Source: Paludibacter propionicigenes WB4
Lineage (GTDB): Bacteria > Bacteroidota > Bacteroidia > Bacteroidales > Paludibacteraceae
Assembly: GCF_000183135.1 (NCBI RefSeq)
Contig: NC_014734.1
Coordinates: 2,914,001 to 2,978,000 of the forward strand
DNA length: 64,000 nt
Direction: 5' to 3'
Both the position numbers and the translations under genes were made by a program. Positions 47,129 to 56,874 of this stretch are shown here, piece after piece; within the stretch, counting starts at the first letter, position 1, and each line of letters opens with the position of its first letter. Below the pieces are notes generated by a model. It was given only the letters and a program-made list of their open reading frames with translations. It made no database searches and was not told the DNA's origin.

Positions 47129-47374
47129 ATGAAATTAGAAATAATTACCCCTGAGCAAATTTTCTTTTCCGGCGAAGTAACTTCTGTAACTTTACCCGGA
47201 ACAATCGGACTCTTTACGGTGTGGGAAAATCATGCCCCGCTTATTTCTTCTTTGGCAAAGGGTAAACTGAGTTACGAAATTGATAAGAATGTAACCGAAC
47301 TATCTGTTGATGGTGGTTTTGCAGAGATAAGTAAAAATGTAGTTACGGTGTGTCTTGAATTAGTGAAGACCTGA
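47129..47374 (+). CDS. atpC: ATP synthase F1 subunit epsilon (short form)
   Basis: This 81-residue protein contains only the N-terminal beta-sandwich of epsilon (MKLEIITPEQIFFSGEVTSV, then GLFTVWENHAPLIS and LSVDGGFAEISKNVVTV). The C-terminal helical hairpin that inhibits ATP hydrolysis in Escherichia coli and Bacillus (full length about 135 residues) is missing. The stop codon is followed after 3 bp by the next gene, so this is not an obvious frameshift. Short epsilon subunits are known in Bacteroidetes. Regulation of the enzyme by epsilon extension is therefore not expected. Confidence 0.95.
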   Translation: MKLEIITPEQIFFSGEVTSVTLPGTIGLFTVWENHAPLISSLAKGKLSYEIDKNVTELSVDGGFAEISKNVVTVCLELVKT

Positions 47375-47377
47375 TTA

Positions 47378-47782
47378 ATGCAAAAACTAAGAAAACATCT
47401 TGTAATTATTCTTACTGCTGTCATGTTGGTCTGCGGTTGGGGTGTTTGGTTGTTGTTGAAAAACGTTCTTCCAGCAAGTTATTTTTGGGCTTATCCGGCT
47501 ATTCCAAGTTTTTTCTACATAATGGGACTGGTACTGATTAATGTAATAACCAGGGATAGAAAAGAGAGCCAGCTCAAGTTAGTGAATCTGTATATGTTGA
47601 TACGACTTACCAAAGTCGGTGCCAGCATATTATTTGGCGGATCTTATTTGTTATTTGTAAAAGAGCAGTTACGCGATTTTAGTATCGTTTTTATTGGCTA
47701 TTATTTAATGTATCTGGGTTTAGAAACTTATTTCTTCTACAGGGTGGAGGAAATAATCAAAAAAAAGAAAGTAGATGAATAA
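47378..47782 (+). CDS. Small membrane protein of the ATP synthase operon, AtpI-like in position
   Basis: This 134-residue protein has about four membrane helices (VIILTAVMLVCGWGVWLLL, YPAIPSFFYIMGLVLINVI, LTKVGASILFGGSYLLF, SIVFIGYYLMYLGLETYFF) and ends in a lysine run. It occupies the place usually held by AtpI or UncI, between F1 genes and the a-subunit gene, and overlaps atpB by 8 bp. Sequence similarity to AtpI cannot be claimed from reading alone. A role in c-ring assembly or magnesium or calcium handling would follow if it is AtpI-like. Confidence 0.75.
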   Translation: MQKLRKHLVIILTAVMLVCGWGVWLLLKNVLPASYFWAYPAIPSFFYIMGLVLINVITRDRKESQLKLVNLYMLIRLTKVGASILFGGSYLLFVKEQLRDFSIVFIGYYLMYLGLETYFFYRVEEIIKKKKVDE

Positions 47783-48863
47783 TTTACGTAAGATATTAGG
47801 TCTGATTGCATTATTGATATTTATGTCGGGGGCTACTGCCTTTGCCAGTGAGTCTGCATCGGCCGAAAACCCAAAGGAGGATGTAAATGTCAAAGAGTTG
47901 ATTCTTGAACATTTGGCTGACTCTTACACTTGGCATATAACAAAAGTTGGTGAAACAGACATTGCTATTCCGCTTCCTGTAATTGTATATAGCCAAACTA
48001 CCGGTTGGCATGTGTTTCTGTCTTCAGCTTTCCACGAAGGTGCTCAGCATGAAGGTTTGTCCATTGCTACCGAAGGAAAATATAAAGGAAAAATCGTTGA
48101 AAAAGATGCACAGGGCAATGATGTGAAGCCTTTCGATTTCTCTATTACCAAAGTTGTATTCTCAGTTCTGTTTAATAGTTTGCTGCTTATAATTATCATT
48201 ATGTTGGTGGCTCGTTCATACAAGAAAGATGCTCTTCAATCAAAAAAAGGATTTGTAGGATTTATGGAAATGTTCATCATGAATGTCAATGATGATGTCA
48301 TAAAACCTTGTATCGGTAAAGAATACCGACGGTTTGCTCCTTATTTGTTAACTGTATTCTTTTTTATTTTTATCAATAACTTGATGGGATTGATTCCGAT
48401 TTTCCCTGGAGGAGCCAATGTAACAGGCAATATCGCTATCACCTTTGTGTTGGCTATTATTACCTTCTTGGTTGTAAATCTGTCGGGAACTAAGGAGTAT
48501 TATAAAGAGATTTTTTGGCCGGATGTACCGTTGTGGTTAAAGGTGCCTGTTCCGTTAATGCCGGCAATCGAAATAGTAGGTGTTTTTACCAAGCCGTTCG
48601 CTTTGATGATTCGTCTTTTTGCTAACATTCTTGCCGGTCACTCTATTGTGTTGGGATTAACCTGTCTGGTTTTCGTAACGGTTAAACTCGGCGTTGCGAT
48701 GAATACAAGTATGAGTATTGTTTCGGTATTGTTTAGTGTGTTTATCAATATGGTTGAACTTTTGGTAGCCTACATTCAGGCTTACGTTTTCACCATGCTT
48801 TCTGCTGTATTCATTGGATTGGCGTTGGTTGAACCACACCACACAAAGGAAGCGCATAAATAA
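47775..48863 (+). CDS. atpB: ATP synthase Fo subunit a
   Basis: This 362-residue membrane subunit forms the proton half-channels next to the c-ring. The N-terminus looks like a signal peptide (LRKILGLIALLIFMSGATAFA), followed by an unusually long exported segment of about 110 residues before the first core helix. The essential arginine lies in KPFALMIRLFANILAGHSIV. The helices IEIVGVFTKPFALMIRLF and YIQAYVFTMLSAVFIGLAL are characteristic. Long N-terminal regions are common in Bacteroidetes a subunits. The gene overlaps its upstream neighbour. Confidence 0.96.
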   Translation: MNNLRKILGLIALLIFMSGATAFASESASAENPKEDVNVKELILEHLADSYTWHITKVGETDIAIPLPVIVYSQTTGWHVFLSSAFHEGAQHEGLSIATEGKYKGKIVEKDAQGNDVKPFDFSITKVVFSVLFNSLLLIIIIMLVARSYKKDALQSKKGFVGFMEMFIMNVNDDVIKPCIGKEYRRFAPYLLTVFFFIFINNLMGLIPIFPGGANVTGNIAITFVLAIITFLVVNLSGTKEYYKEIFWPDVPLWLKVPVPLMPAIEIVGVFTKPFALMIRLFANILAGHSIVLGLTCLVFVTVKLGVAMNTSMSIVSVLFSVFINMVELLVAYIQAYVFTMLSAVFIGLALVEPHHTKEAHK

Positions 48864-48982
48864 AAGGTCTCAATGGAGAGCTTTAAAATGCTTGAGAATT
48901 AAAAAAGAAATATAGAAAATAAAAATTATAAACTTGTCTTTAATCTTCATTTCAGGGGTTGGGGGCTAAAAATTTAAAAATT

Positions 48983-49231
48983 ATGTTACTGACAATTTTA
49001 TTACAAGCTGCCGCAGGTGCAGGTTTAGCTAAATTAGGTGCAGGACTTGGAGCAGGACTTGCTGCTATCGGTGCCGGTCTGGGTATTGGTCGTATTGGTG
49101 GATCTGCCATGGATGGTATTGCGCGTCAACCAGAAGCTGGTTCAGATATTCGTATGTCTATGATTATCGCTGCTGCTCTTGTTGAAGGTGCTGCTTTGTT
49201 TGCTATCGTAGTTTGCGGATTTATTCTTTAA
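48983..49231 (+). CDS. atpE: ATP synthase Fo subunit c
   Basis: This proteolipid of about 82 residues has two helices. The first is glycine-rich (GAGLAAIGAGLGIGRIGG) and the second carries the ion-binding carboxylate in AALVEGAALFAIVV, with the polar loop ARQPEAG between them. The glutamate is followed by Gly, and I do not see the Gln and Ser/Thr/Tyr ligands of sodium-binding c subunits, so proton coupling is likely. The ATG at 48983 gives a normal length; a TTG eight codons upstream is rejected. Confidence 0.95.
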   Translation: MLLTILLQAAAGAGLAKLGAGLGAGLAAIGAGLGIGRIGGSAMDGIARQPEAGSDIRMSMIIAAALVEGAALFAIVVCGFIL

Positions 49232-49338
49232 TAAAAATCTAAAGTCAATGACCGGTTATAAATGGTCATTGCATTTTATCGGTTGACAAAGCTTGTCTGT
49301 GTCAATATTGAATTATGAATTTTTAATCCTGAATTATT

Positions 49339-49839
49339 ATGTCTTTATTATTGCCTGATTCCGGTCTCTTGTTCTGGATGCTATTGTCATTCGGAATAGT
49401 TGCTTTTATCCTTGTAAAATATGGTTTTCCTGTCATTATAAAAATGGTGGAAGAACGTAAAGCTTACATCGATAATTCATTGAATGTTGCCATACAGGCA
49501 CACGAAGAATTGGCTAATGTTAGAGCGGAAGGCGAAGCCATAGTGGATAATGCCAGACGCGAACAGGTGAAAATCATGAACGAAGCCGCTCAGACTCGTG
49601 ACATGTTGATAAAAGATGCCAAAGAAAAAGCCGGAATCGAAGCAGATAAACTGATTGAGGATGCCAGAAAACAAATTCTGATTGAAAAGGAAGATGCCAT
49701 TCGCGATATTCGTCGTCAGGTTGCTGAGTTGTCAGTTGATATCGCTGAAAAAATACTTCGGGGACAATTGGCAGAGAAGGATCAGCAAATGGCTATGATT
49801 GACCGCTTGCTCGACGAAATTAATATCTCTAAATCGTAA
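49339..49839 (+). CDS. atpF: ATP synthase Fo subunit b
   Basis: This 166-residue peripheral-stalk subunit has one N-terminal membrane helix (SGLLFWMLLSFGIVAFILV) and a long charged amphipathic helix with the usual pattern (VEERKAYIDNSLNVAIQAHEELANVRAEGEAIVDNA and onward, cut here into typical heptads). The end, ELSVDIAEKILRGQL, is a family signature. It is probably a homodimer, as no b' gene is present. It lies between atpE and atpH. Confidence 0.96.
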   Translation: MSLLLPDSGLLFWMLLSFGIVAFILVKYGFPVIIKMVEERKAYIDNSLNVAIQAHEELANVRAEGEAIVDNARREQVKIMNEAAQTRDMLIKDAKEKAGIEADKLIEDARKQILIEKEDAIRDIRRQVAELSVDIAEKILRGQLAEKDQQMAMIDRLLDEINISKS

Positions 49840-49933
49840 ATTGCTTAGCTAGTTGATTTGTAAATTGGTTGATTGGTCTGAATTCTAAAGTAAGCTCCAA
49901 TCGTCAGTTATAATTTAAAATCGTAAATCAAAG

Positions 49934-50488
49934 ATGAATACAGGACTCATACCAGCTCGTTATGCCACAGCACTTTTGGATTTTGCCAGTGTCAGCAATG
50001 AGCAGGATCGTGTGTATACCGAAGCAAAAGCCATTATTCAAAGCTATTTTCAGTTTAGTGAATTGAGGACGGTGCTTGATAATCCGGTGTTGGCTAAAGC
50101 CGAAAAACGTAAAATTATAATTCTAGCTGCGGGTGGACAAGTAAGCAAATCATTTGAACGTTTTCTTGATTTGCTGTTAGAGAATGATCGTGAATATCAT
50201 TTACACTCCGTTGTTCTGAAATATATCGACCTGTTTCGTAAGCAGAAGAACATTCATTATGGCAAACTGACCACTGCTTCGGCTGTTGATAAGGCTGTTG
50301 AAACCCGATTGATGAGCTTGGTGGAAAATACAACCGGAGGAACCGTTGAAATGGAGAAAATAATTGATCCGGATATCTTAGGCGGATTTATGTTCGAAGT
50401 GGATTTTGTTCGTTGGGATGCCAGTATTTCAGGTCAGCTGCGTAGAATTAAGAAAGATTATATCGAGAGAAACAAAAAAATCGTTTAA
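49934..50488 (+). CDS. atpH: ATP synthase F1 subunit delta
   Basis: This 184-residue subunit joins the b stalk to the top of the F1 head. The start MNTGLIPARYATALLDFAS is the standard N-terminal helical domain, with LRTVLDNPVLAKAEKRKII near residue 45. The C-terminal region has the usual VEMEKIIDPDILGGFMFEV motif. Length matches the family. It is 94 bp after atpF and 61 bp before atpA. Confidence 0.95.
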   Translation: MNTGLIPARYATALLDFASVSNEQDRVYTEAKAIIQSYFQFSELRTVLDNPVLAKAEKRKIIILAAGGQVSKSFERFLDLLLENDREYHLHSVVLKYIDLFRKQKNIHYGKLTTASAVDKAVETRLMSLVENTTGGTVEMEKIIDPDILGGFMFEVDFVRWDASISGQLRRIKKDYIERNKKIV

Positions 50489-50549
50489 ACAATAGGCAGT
50501 TGATAATTTGATTGTGAATTATTGATTGTGAATTATTAATAGTAATAAG

Positions 50550-52142
50550 ATGTCTGATAAGATAAAGGTGAGCGAAGTATCTGAAATTCTTCGGATGCAA
50601 CTCGAAGGAATTGACACCAGTGTTCAGTTTGACGAAGTAGGTACTGTGCTACAAGTTAGCGACGGTGTGGTACGTATTTATGGTCTGCGCAATGCCGAAG
50701 CCAATGAACTGTTGGAGTTTGAAAACGGTATCAAAGCCATCGTAATGAACCTGGAAGAAGATAATGTCGGAGCGGTTTTGCTTGGACCTACCAGCCAGAT
50801 CAAAGAGGGCTTTACGGTAAAACGAACCAAACGCGTTGCTTCTATCAATGTTGGAGAAGGAATGTTGGGTCGTGTAATCAATCCGCTGGGTGAACCGCTT
50901 GATGGTAAAGGTAAAATTTCCGGCGAAATGGTTGAAATGCCTCTTGAACGAAAAGCTCCCGGTGTTATCTACAGACAGCCGGTTAATCAGCCGCTCCAAA
51001 CCGGTTTGAAAGCCGTGGATGCAATGATTCCAATCGGTCGCGGACAACGCGAGTTAATTATTGGTGACCGTCAGACCGGAAAAACCAGTGTGGCTATCGA
51101 TACCATCATTAATCAGAGATCTAATTATGATGCTGGTGATCCGGTGTATTGTATCTATGTGGCTATTGGACAGAAAGGTTCTACTGTAGCTTCAATACTA
51201 AATACACTTCAGGAGCATGGAGCTATGGATTACACGGTAATCGTTTCAGCTACTGCTTCAGACCCTGCTGCATTACAATATTACGCTCCGTTTGCCGGTG
51301 CATCCATCGGCGAATTTTTCAGAGATACTGGTCGTCACGCTTTAGTTGTTTATGATGATTTGTCAAAACAAGCTGTTGCATATCGTGAGGTTTCGTTGAT
51401 TCTTCGTCGCCCATCAGGACGTGAAGCTTATCCCGGAGATATTTTCTATTTGCACTCTCGCTTGCTTGAACGTGCTGCACGTGTTATTTCTCAGCAGGAA
51501 GTAGCTGAGCAAATGAATGATTTGCCGGACAGTCTTAAAGGCAAAGTAAAAGGTGGTGGATCATTAACCGCTTTGCCTATCATCGAAACTCAGGCAGGTG
51601 ACGTATCTGCTTATATTCCAACCAACGTAATTTCTATTACTGATGGTCAGATATTCCTCGATACAGATTTGTTCAACCAGGGTAATCGCCCCGCTATCAA
51701 TGTGGGTATTTCAGTTTCGCGTGTAGGTGGTAATGCTCAGATTAAAGCCATGAAGAAAGTGGCCGGTACACTGAAAATAGATCAGGCTCAGTTCCGCGAA
51801 CTGGAAGCTTTTACCAAGTTTGGTGGAGATATGGATGCTGTAACAGCTATGACCATTGACAAAGGACAAAAGAATACACGTTTGCTGGTGCAGGCTTTGC
51901 ACGAACCGTTACCGGTAGAAAAACAGGTAGCTGTGCTGTATTGTGGTACACATGGGTTGCTAAGCAATGTTCCGCTGGATAAAGTTCAGGATTTTCAGAA
52001 GGAATTTTTGATGGTGTTAGAATTATCTCATCAGGCGGATGTACTTGATGTTCTTAAAAAAGGAAATATCAACGATGAAGTTTCGGCAATAATCGAACAG
52101 GTTGCCGGCGAAGTTGCAAAACGTATTTCTTTGAAAAACTAA
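50550..52142 (+). CDS. atpA: ATP synthase F1 subunit alpha
   Basis: This 530-residue regulatory nucleotide-binding subunit has the Walker A motif [14 protein letters not shown] near residue 172 and the family signature [17 protein letters not shown] near residue 385. The N-terminal crown segment includes [17 protein letters not shown]. Length is a little above the Escherichia coli subunit. It is followed by atpG 67 bp downstream in the same operon. Confidence 0.98.
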   Translation: MSDKIKVSEVSEILRMQLEGIDTSVQFDEVGTVLQVSDGVVRIYGLRNAEANELLEFENGIKAIVMNLEEDNVGAVLLGPTSQIKEGFTVKRTKRVASINVGEGMLGRVINPLGEPLDGKGKISGEMVEMPLERKAPGVIYRQPVNQPLQTGLKAVDAMIPIGRGQRELIIGDRQTGKTSVAIDTIINQRSNYDAGDPVYCIYVAIGQKGSTVASILNTLQEHGAMDYTVIVSATASDPAALQYYAPFAGASIGEFFRDTGRHALVVYDDLSKQAVAYREVSLILRRPSGREAYPGDIFYLHSRLLERAARVISQQEVAEQMNDLPDSLKGKVKGGGSLTALPIIETQAGDVSAYIPTNVISITDGQIFLDTDLFNQGNRPAINVGISVSRVGGNAQIKAMKKVAGTLKIDQAQFRELEAFTKFGGDMDAVTAMTIDKGQKNTRLLVQALHEPLPVEKQVAVLYCGTHGLLSNVPLDKVQDFQKEFLMVLELSHQADVLDVLKKGNINDEVSAIIEQVAGEVAKRISLKN

Positions 52143-52209
52143 TTGTTATCAGTCCAATCTTTCAAAGGATTAATTCTCAATTTTCAGTTGTGAATTACTA
52201 ATTATAAAA

Positions 52210-53076
52210 ATGGCTACATTAAAGGAAATAAAATCACGTATTCAGTCAGTACAATCGACTCAGAAGATTACCTCAGCAATGAAAATGGTGTCTTCTGCAA
52301 AATTGCGCAAAGCGCAAAAGACCATCGAGAATTTTTTCCCGTATGAGCAACGATTAAATGGCTTACTGAATAACTTCTTGAGTGCAGAAGAAGGCAACGT
52401 TTCTGTTTTTGCCGACGTGCGCGAGGTGAAGCGTGTTGCAATTATTGCTTTCTCATCGAACACAAGTCTTTGCGGTAGCTATAATAGTAATGTAATAAAG
52501 CACCTGCAAACTGCCGTTGAGAATAATAAGTCTTTAGGAAAAGAAAATATACTGATTTTTCCGGTTGGTAAAAAGATAGCCAAAGCCTGCCATAGGCTGG
52601 GTTTTGAACCTCAGGATAACTTTGAAGCCATGGCGGATAAGCCGACTTATTTAGCTGCTTTGGAATTAGCAGACAAAGTCATGACCTTGTTTAATAATAA
52701 GGAAATTGACAAAGTAGAGTTGATTTATCATCACTTTAAAAGTAAAAGTTCTCAGGTATTGACAGAAGAAACTTTTCTGCCCATTCAATTGAAGCCGGCT
52801 GAAAGAGGTGCAGTTGCACTCGACTATATCGTAGAGCCCGATCGTGCAACTATCATGTCGGAACTTATTCCTAAAGTGTTGCGATTGAAGATTTATACCG
52901 CTTTGTTGGATTCAAATGCTTCTGAGCATGCTGCAAGAACTATTGCAATGCAAATGGCTACTGATAATGCAACGGATCTGTTACAAGAGCTATCGCTTCA
53001 GTACAATAAATCGCGTCAACAAGCCATTACCAACGAGCTGCTTGATATTGTCGGTGGATCGTTTGGACAAAATTGA
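52210..53076 (+). CDS. atpG: ATP synthase F1 subunit gamma
   Basis: This 288-residue central-shaft subunit starts MATLKEIKSRIQSVQSTQKITSAMKMVSSAKLRKAQ, the conserved N-terminal coiled coil (given here only as a recognisable family start at residues 1-20 and 17-36). It ends with the matching helix, ALLDSNASEHAARTIAMQ followed by NKSRQQAITNELLDIVGG. The two helices form the rotor axle. It is the last gene of the operon and is followed by a strong terminator. Confidence 0.97.
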   Translation: MATLKEIKSRIQSVQSTQKITSAMKMVSSAKLRKAQKTIENFFPYEQRLNGLLNNFLSAEEGNVSVFADVREVKRVAIIAFSSNTSLCGSYNSNVIKHLQTAVENNKSLGKENILIFPVGKKIAKACHRLGFEPQDNFEAMADKPTYLAALELADKVMTLFNNKEIDKVELIYHHFKSKSSQVLTEETFLPIQLKPAERGAVALDYIVEPDRATIMSELIPKVLRLKIYTALLDSNASEHAARTIAMQMATDNATDLLQELSLQYNKSRQQAITNELLDIVGGSFGQN

Positions 53077-53094
53077 GATATGAATTTTTATATG

Positions 53095-53127
53095 AAAAAG
53101 GTTGCAAGTTTTGCAACCTTTTTTTTT
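53095..53127 (+). terminator. Terminator of the ATP synthase operon
   Basis: AAAAAGGTTGCAA pairs perfectly over 13 bp with TTGCAACCTTTTT around a GTT loop, and the 3' side runs on as T residues. Confidence 0.93.
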
Positions 53128-53375
53128 GTTGCTAAATAGCAATATTCTTCTTTGTAAATGCGATTTATAAATCAAAATTAGAGATTTGCTATTAAATGAG
53201 ATGGATTTTCATTTAATTTGAAGATATTTTCTATAAATATTAATGTTTTGCTGATATTTTATCACATAGCAATAAAAAATATTGACGTTTATATAAAAAT
53301 AAGTCGTATAAACGTTTTAAAAGTTAATCTTTATTGTTATTTTTGTGGTCATTATCAATTAAAGTCCATGGCGTG

Positions 53376-55826
53376 ATGAAAAAAATAGTGATTACATTTT
53401 TATCTGTAGTTTTAATAGGATTCTTAGTTTATAGTATTACATTTTACCACCACTCTTCCTCCGCTTCAAAGTTGCATAACGACACTATTTCAGCAAAACT
53501 ATATAGTGATTCAGCAAAAGCATACGTTCAAAACAAACCGAATTTGGCTATTCTATGGTACACTAAAGCGATTAAAAAGCTCGAATCCATTTCTTCCGAC
53601 AATAAAACTCGGCATTTATTAGCGAATACTTACGTTGATTTGTCGTGTGTTTATGTTCCGCAAGGCAAATATGACAAGGCAAATGAGTTTCGTCTCAAGG
53701 CGCTGAAAGTAGCCGGTGAAACAGATCTGGATATTAAAGCCAAGGTGTTGATGCAAGAGGGGGTGAGCTGCTACCATCAAAGCCGTTTTGAAGACGCGTT
53801 GAAATTGTACGAGCAAGCGCAGGAGATTGAAAGAAAAGTAAATAATCCACCCGTCCAGATAAAAATATTCTCCAACATAGCCATTATTAGTTACCAGCAG
53901 GGAAATACAAAAATGGCTGTCGACTACTTCAATAAAGCATTAGAGTTTGCTAAGAAATCGGGAAATCAGGGATTGATTTCTGATGCGTATATTAATCTGG
54001 GTGTTGTATATATGAACCAAATGGATTATAAACGTGCCCGGCAATGTTACCTCACAGTTATTGATTATTATAAGAAGAACAACCAGCAACAGGATTTGAT
54101 GTTATGTTACCAAAATTTGGGTAGCGTATATTATATGCTCGAAAAATATGATGATGCTATTGATTGGTATCAGAAATCGTTGGAGTTGGCCAAAAGGCTT
54201 GATAACAAAATAGGTGTAGCCAAAGCCTACCACAATATTGGTGAGGTCTATATGCTTATTGGAGATTATGTACAAGCAAGCAATGCCTTTATTGGCTCGC
54301 TGAAGATAAAAGAAGCGATAGGTGAAAAAGCGAGTGCAGCCTATGGATACCGTTCGTTGGGCGAGTTATATTTTACCCAAAAGAACTACAGTAAGTCTTC
54401 ATTTTATTATGAAAAAGCCTTGCAAATTGATAATGCTCTCCAATTGGTTAAGGAACAAGCTAAAGATTATGCTAATGTATCTGTAGTTTATGGGGAACAG
54501 AAACAATTGGATAAAGCTATAGCTTATTGTAATAAAGCCGTGAAATTGGCTCAACAGATTGATGATAAATTCGGAGTTTCAGAGGACATAAGGACATTGG
54601 GCGGATTTTATTTTAAACAAAAGAACTACAGCCGGGCTGAGTCATGTTATCTGCAAGCACTTGCGCAGAAAAAGATCATAAATGACCAGGAAAGTCTGGC
54701 AACAATTTATTCTCAATTGGCCGAATTGTATACAAGCAAACCTGCAATCGGTGCGGAGAAGAAACATAATTTGAGGATTGCGCTTGATTATGGTTTGACT
54801 GCATGGAAAATAGCTGAAGAACAAAAGATACCACAGTTGATTTCAGAGGTTAGCAACGATTTGTCGAACATTTATAAAGAACTCAATGATTATTCTAAGG
54901 CCTATCATTTTCTTGAAATAAATAGAAAGACGAACGACAGCATTTTCAATACATCGAAAACGGAAGCATTGACTTTTGCCGAAGCTCGATGGAATAATGA
55001 AAAGAAGCAACAGCAAATTGCCGGTTTGGAAAAACTCAATGCAGCTATTTCGGCTAAAAAGTTAGCCGAAGCCAAACGGCATCGTTTTGTTGTTATTGGT
55101 TTGATTTTTATATTTGTTTTAATCATCATCATTGGAGGATTATATTGGCTGTACAGGTACAAGCAACGTGAGATTATACAGCAAAAGCAATTGTCGCGCA
55201 TCTCCATGCTTCGCCTTCAAAATATTCGCAATCGGATATCACCACATTTTATATTTAATGTGCTCAACCGCGAAATTAGTTCGGAAGCGGACAAAGATAA
55301 ATATCAGGAGATGATTGGTTTGGTAACCTTTCTACGACGAAGTCTGGAAATTACAGAAAAGACATCCGTTTCGCTTGAGGAAGAATTAGACTTTGTGAAA
55401 AATTACATCCAAATGGAGAAGCGAAGTTTAAATAATGATTTTCGCGTTCAGTGGAGTGTTGACGAAAGCATTGATTCCCGACTTTTGAAAGTCCCGGCTA
55501 TGATTATGCAAATTCCTATCGAAAACGCTATGAAACATGCTCTACGCGCTAAAGAGGGGGAGAAGCTGCTGAGTATCTCAATCTCGAAACATGATGTTGG
55601 TACGCAAATTACGATTCAGGATAATGGTGCAGGATACCATCCCGAAAATATAGTAAATACAAGAGGCACCGGTACCGGACTGAAAGTTCTGTATCAAACT
55701 ATCGATGTATTGAACTCCAAAAATGAAGAAAAGATTAGTTTCAATATAGAGGATGTGAAAGATAGGGCGATGAGTGGAACCCGAGTGAAAATAACAGTAC
55801 CAGAGGAATATAATTTTGAAATATAG
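53376..55826 (+). CDS. TPR-containing sensor histidine kinase (LytS/YehU type)
   Basis: This protein of about 816 residues has an N-terminal membrane segment (VITFLSVVLIGFLVYSI). About ten tetratricopeptide repeats follow in the periplasm (residues 45-530, for example YDDAIDWYQKSLELAKRLDN and YSKSSFYYEKALQID). A coiled coil and a second membrane helix (FVVIGLIFIFVLIIIIGG) come next. The kinase part belongs to the His_kinase family, with His624 in SPHFIFNVLNRE as the phosphorylation site, and an ATPase domain with IENAMKHALRAKEG and DNGAGYHPEN. The ATG at 53376 sits just before the membrane segment; an upstream TTG is rejected. It is paired with the LytTR regulator 114 bp downstream. The signal is unknown. 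Confidence 0.93.
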   Translation: MKKIVITFLSVVLIGFLVYSITFYHHSSSASKLHNDTISAKLYSDSAKAYVQNKPNLAILWYTKAIKKLESISSDNKTRHLLANTYVDLSCVYVPQGKYDKANEFRLKALKVAGETDLDIKAKVLMQEGVSCYHQSRFEDALKLYEQAQEIERKVNNPPVQIKIFSNIAIISYQQGNTKMAVDYFNKALEFAKKSGNQGLISDAYINLGVVYMNQMDYKRARQCYLTVIDYYKKNNQQQDLMLCYQNLGSVYYMLEKYDDAIDWYQKSLELAKRLDNKIGVAKAYHNIGEVYMLIGDYVQASNAFIGSLKIKEAIGEKASAAYGYRSLGELYFTQKNYSKSSFYYEKALQIDNALQLVKEQAKDYANVSVVYGEQKQLDKAIAYCNKAVKLAQQIDDKFGVSEDIRTLGGFYFKQKNYSRAESCYLQALAQKKIINDQESLATIYSQLAELYTSKPAIGAEKKHNLRIALDYGLTAWKIAEEQKIPQLISEVSNDLSNIYKELNDYSKAYHFLEINRKTNDSIFNTSKTEALTFAEARWNNEKKQQQIAGLEKLNAAISAKKLAEAKRHRFVVIGLIFIFVLIIIIGGLYWLYRYKQREIIQQKQLSRISMLRLQNIRNRISPHFIFNVLNREISSEADKDKYQEMIGLVTFLRRSLEITEKTSVSLEEELDFVKNYIQMEKRSLNNDFRVQWSVDESIDSRLLKVPAMIMQIPIENAMKHALRAKEGEKLLSISISKHDVGTQITIQDNGAGYHPENIVNTRGTGTGLKVLYQTIDVLNSKNEEKISFNIEDVKDRAMSGTRVKITVPEEYNFEI

Positions 55827-55940
55827 ATAATACAAGCCAACTAAATTGATTATGAAACGAGCATTTAATTTGGTGTAAACCAACGAGCATGAAAATCAAA
55901 TGCAAGTTCCATGTGACCTTATAAAAACAATTATTTACAC

Positions 55941-56705
55941 ATGAAAGATCAGAAATATACTGTAGTAATTATCGATGATGAAAAAAATTGTATCGCGAAT
56001 ATCCGACATTCGCTTAAGGAGTTTCCCGAATTGTTGCTCGTTGGGACTACCCAATCAACCGATACAGGTAAAAAACTAATTGTAGAACAGCAGCCTGATC
56101 TACTGTTTCTGGATGTGGAGATGCCCGAGCAATCGGGCTTGGAGTTGTTAGACGAATTACAGGAAAGGATAAGCTGGCCTATGCAGGTGGTTTTTTATAC
56201 GGCTTATGAAAAATACCTGTTGGATGCTTTGCGGGCTTCAGCATTCGATTTCCTACTAAAACCGTATCAAGAAAGTGAGCTCAGGCTTGTAATGAATCGG
56301 TTCTTTAAATCAGCTACGCAAGCACAGGTGCATAATTATTTTCACGAAACATTAGCTCAACTTTTGCCTATCAACGAATCGTTTATGATTGCTACTCCTA
56401 CAGGTTATCAGAAACTGGGCTTAAAACAAATAGGATACTTCCAACATCAAAAAGATAAAAAACAATGGGAAGCAGTTTTGACTGACCAAACCCAGTTGCC
56501 GTTGAAACGAACGACTACTGGTGACGATATTTTAAAATACTCAACGTCATTTGTTCAGATAAATCAACATCAGATCATTAACCTTGATTACTTATCTTTT
56601 ATTGAGGGCAAAAGTTGCCTTTTATTACCACCTTTTCAGGCAATGCCGTTGGAAATATCGCGTAAGTATATGAAAGGGCTTCAGGAAAAATTTGAATTAA
56701 TTTGA
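55941..56705 (+). CDS. LytTR-family response regulator
   Basis: This 254-residue regulator has a receiver domain (residues 1-130) with Asp58 in LLFLDVEMPEQSG as the phospho-acceptor and the conserved Lys in DFLLKPYQESEL. The C-terminal LytTR DNA-binding domain covers about residues 150-250 (MIATPTGYQKLGLKQIGYFQ, then FVQINQHQIINLDYLSFIEG). It is the cognate partner of the TPR kinase just upstream. LytTR proteins bind paired direct repeats; none was found by eye near the neighbouring genes. The downstream lipoprotein gene is 1 kb away and is a possible but unproven target. Confidence 0.93.
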   Translation: MKDQKYTVVIIDDEKNCIANIRHSLKEFPELLLVGTTQSTDTGKKLIVEQQPDLLFLDVEMPEQSGLELLDELQERISWPMQVVFYTAYEKYLLDALRASAFDFLLKPYQESELRLVMNRFFKSATQAQVHNYFHETLAQLLPINESFMIATPTGYQKLGLKQIGYFQHQKDKKQWEAVLTDQTQLPLKRTTTGDDILKYSTSFVQINQHQIINLDYLSFIEGKSCLLLPPFQAMPLEISRKYMKGLQEKFELI

Positions 56706-56837
56706 AAAGAATACTGATATTTCGAATTTTGATCCTTGCCTCTAAAAAACTTAGTTATTAATTTCGACCACTTATCCGCGCTATTTGTATCTTATCTGCG
56801 TTTTTCGATTGAAACGTTCTAGCTGTCCTGCTTCATT

Positions 56838-56869
56838 TTTGTTGTAGCAGATTTCTTCATGTACTTTTG
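56838..56869 (+). promoter_or_regulatory. Strong promoter of the candidate small RNA
   Basis: TTTG at 56838-56841, an exact 20-nt spacer and TACTTTTG at 56862-56869 match both boxes of the Bacteroidetes consensus, with no annotated gene just downstream. Confidence 0.75.
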
Positions 56870-56874
56870 CACGC

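Noticed and set aside
47129-47374. Short atpC as a frameshifted gene
   Set aside because: The missing C-terminal helices are not found in other frames downstream, the next gene starts 3 bp later, and short epsilon subunits are normal in this phylum.
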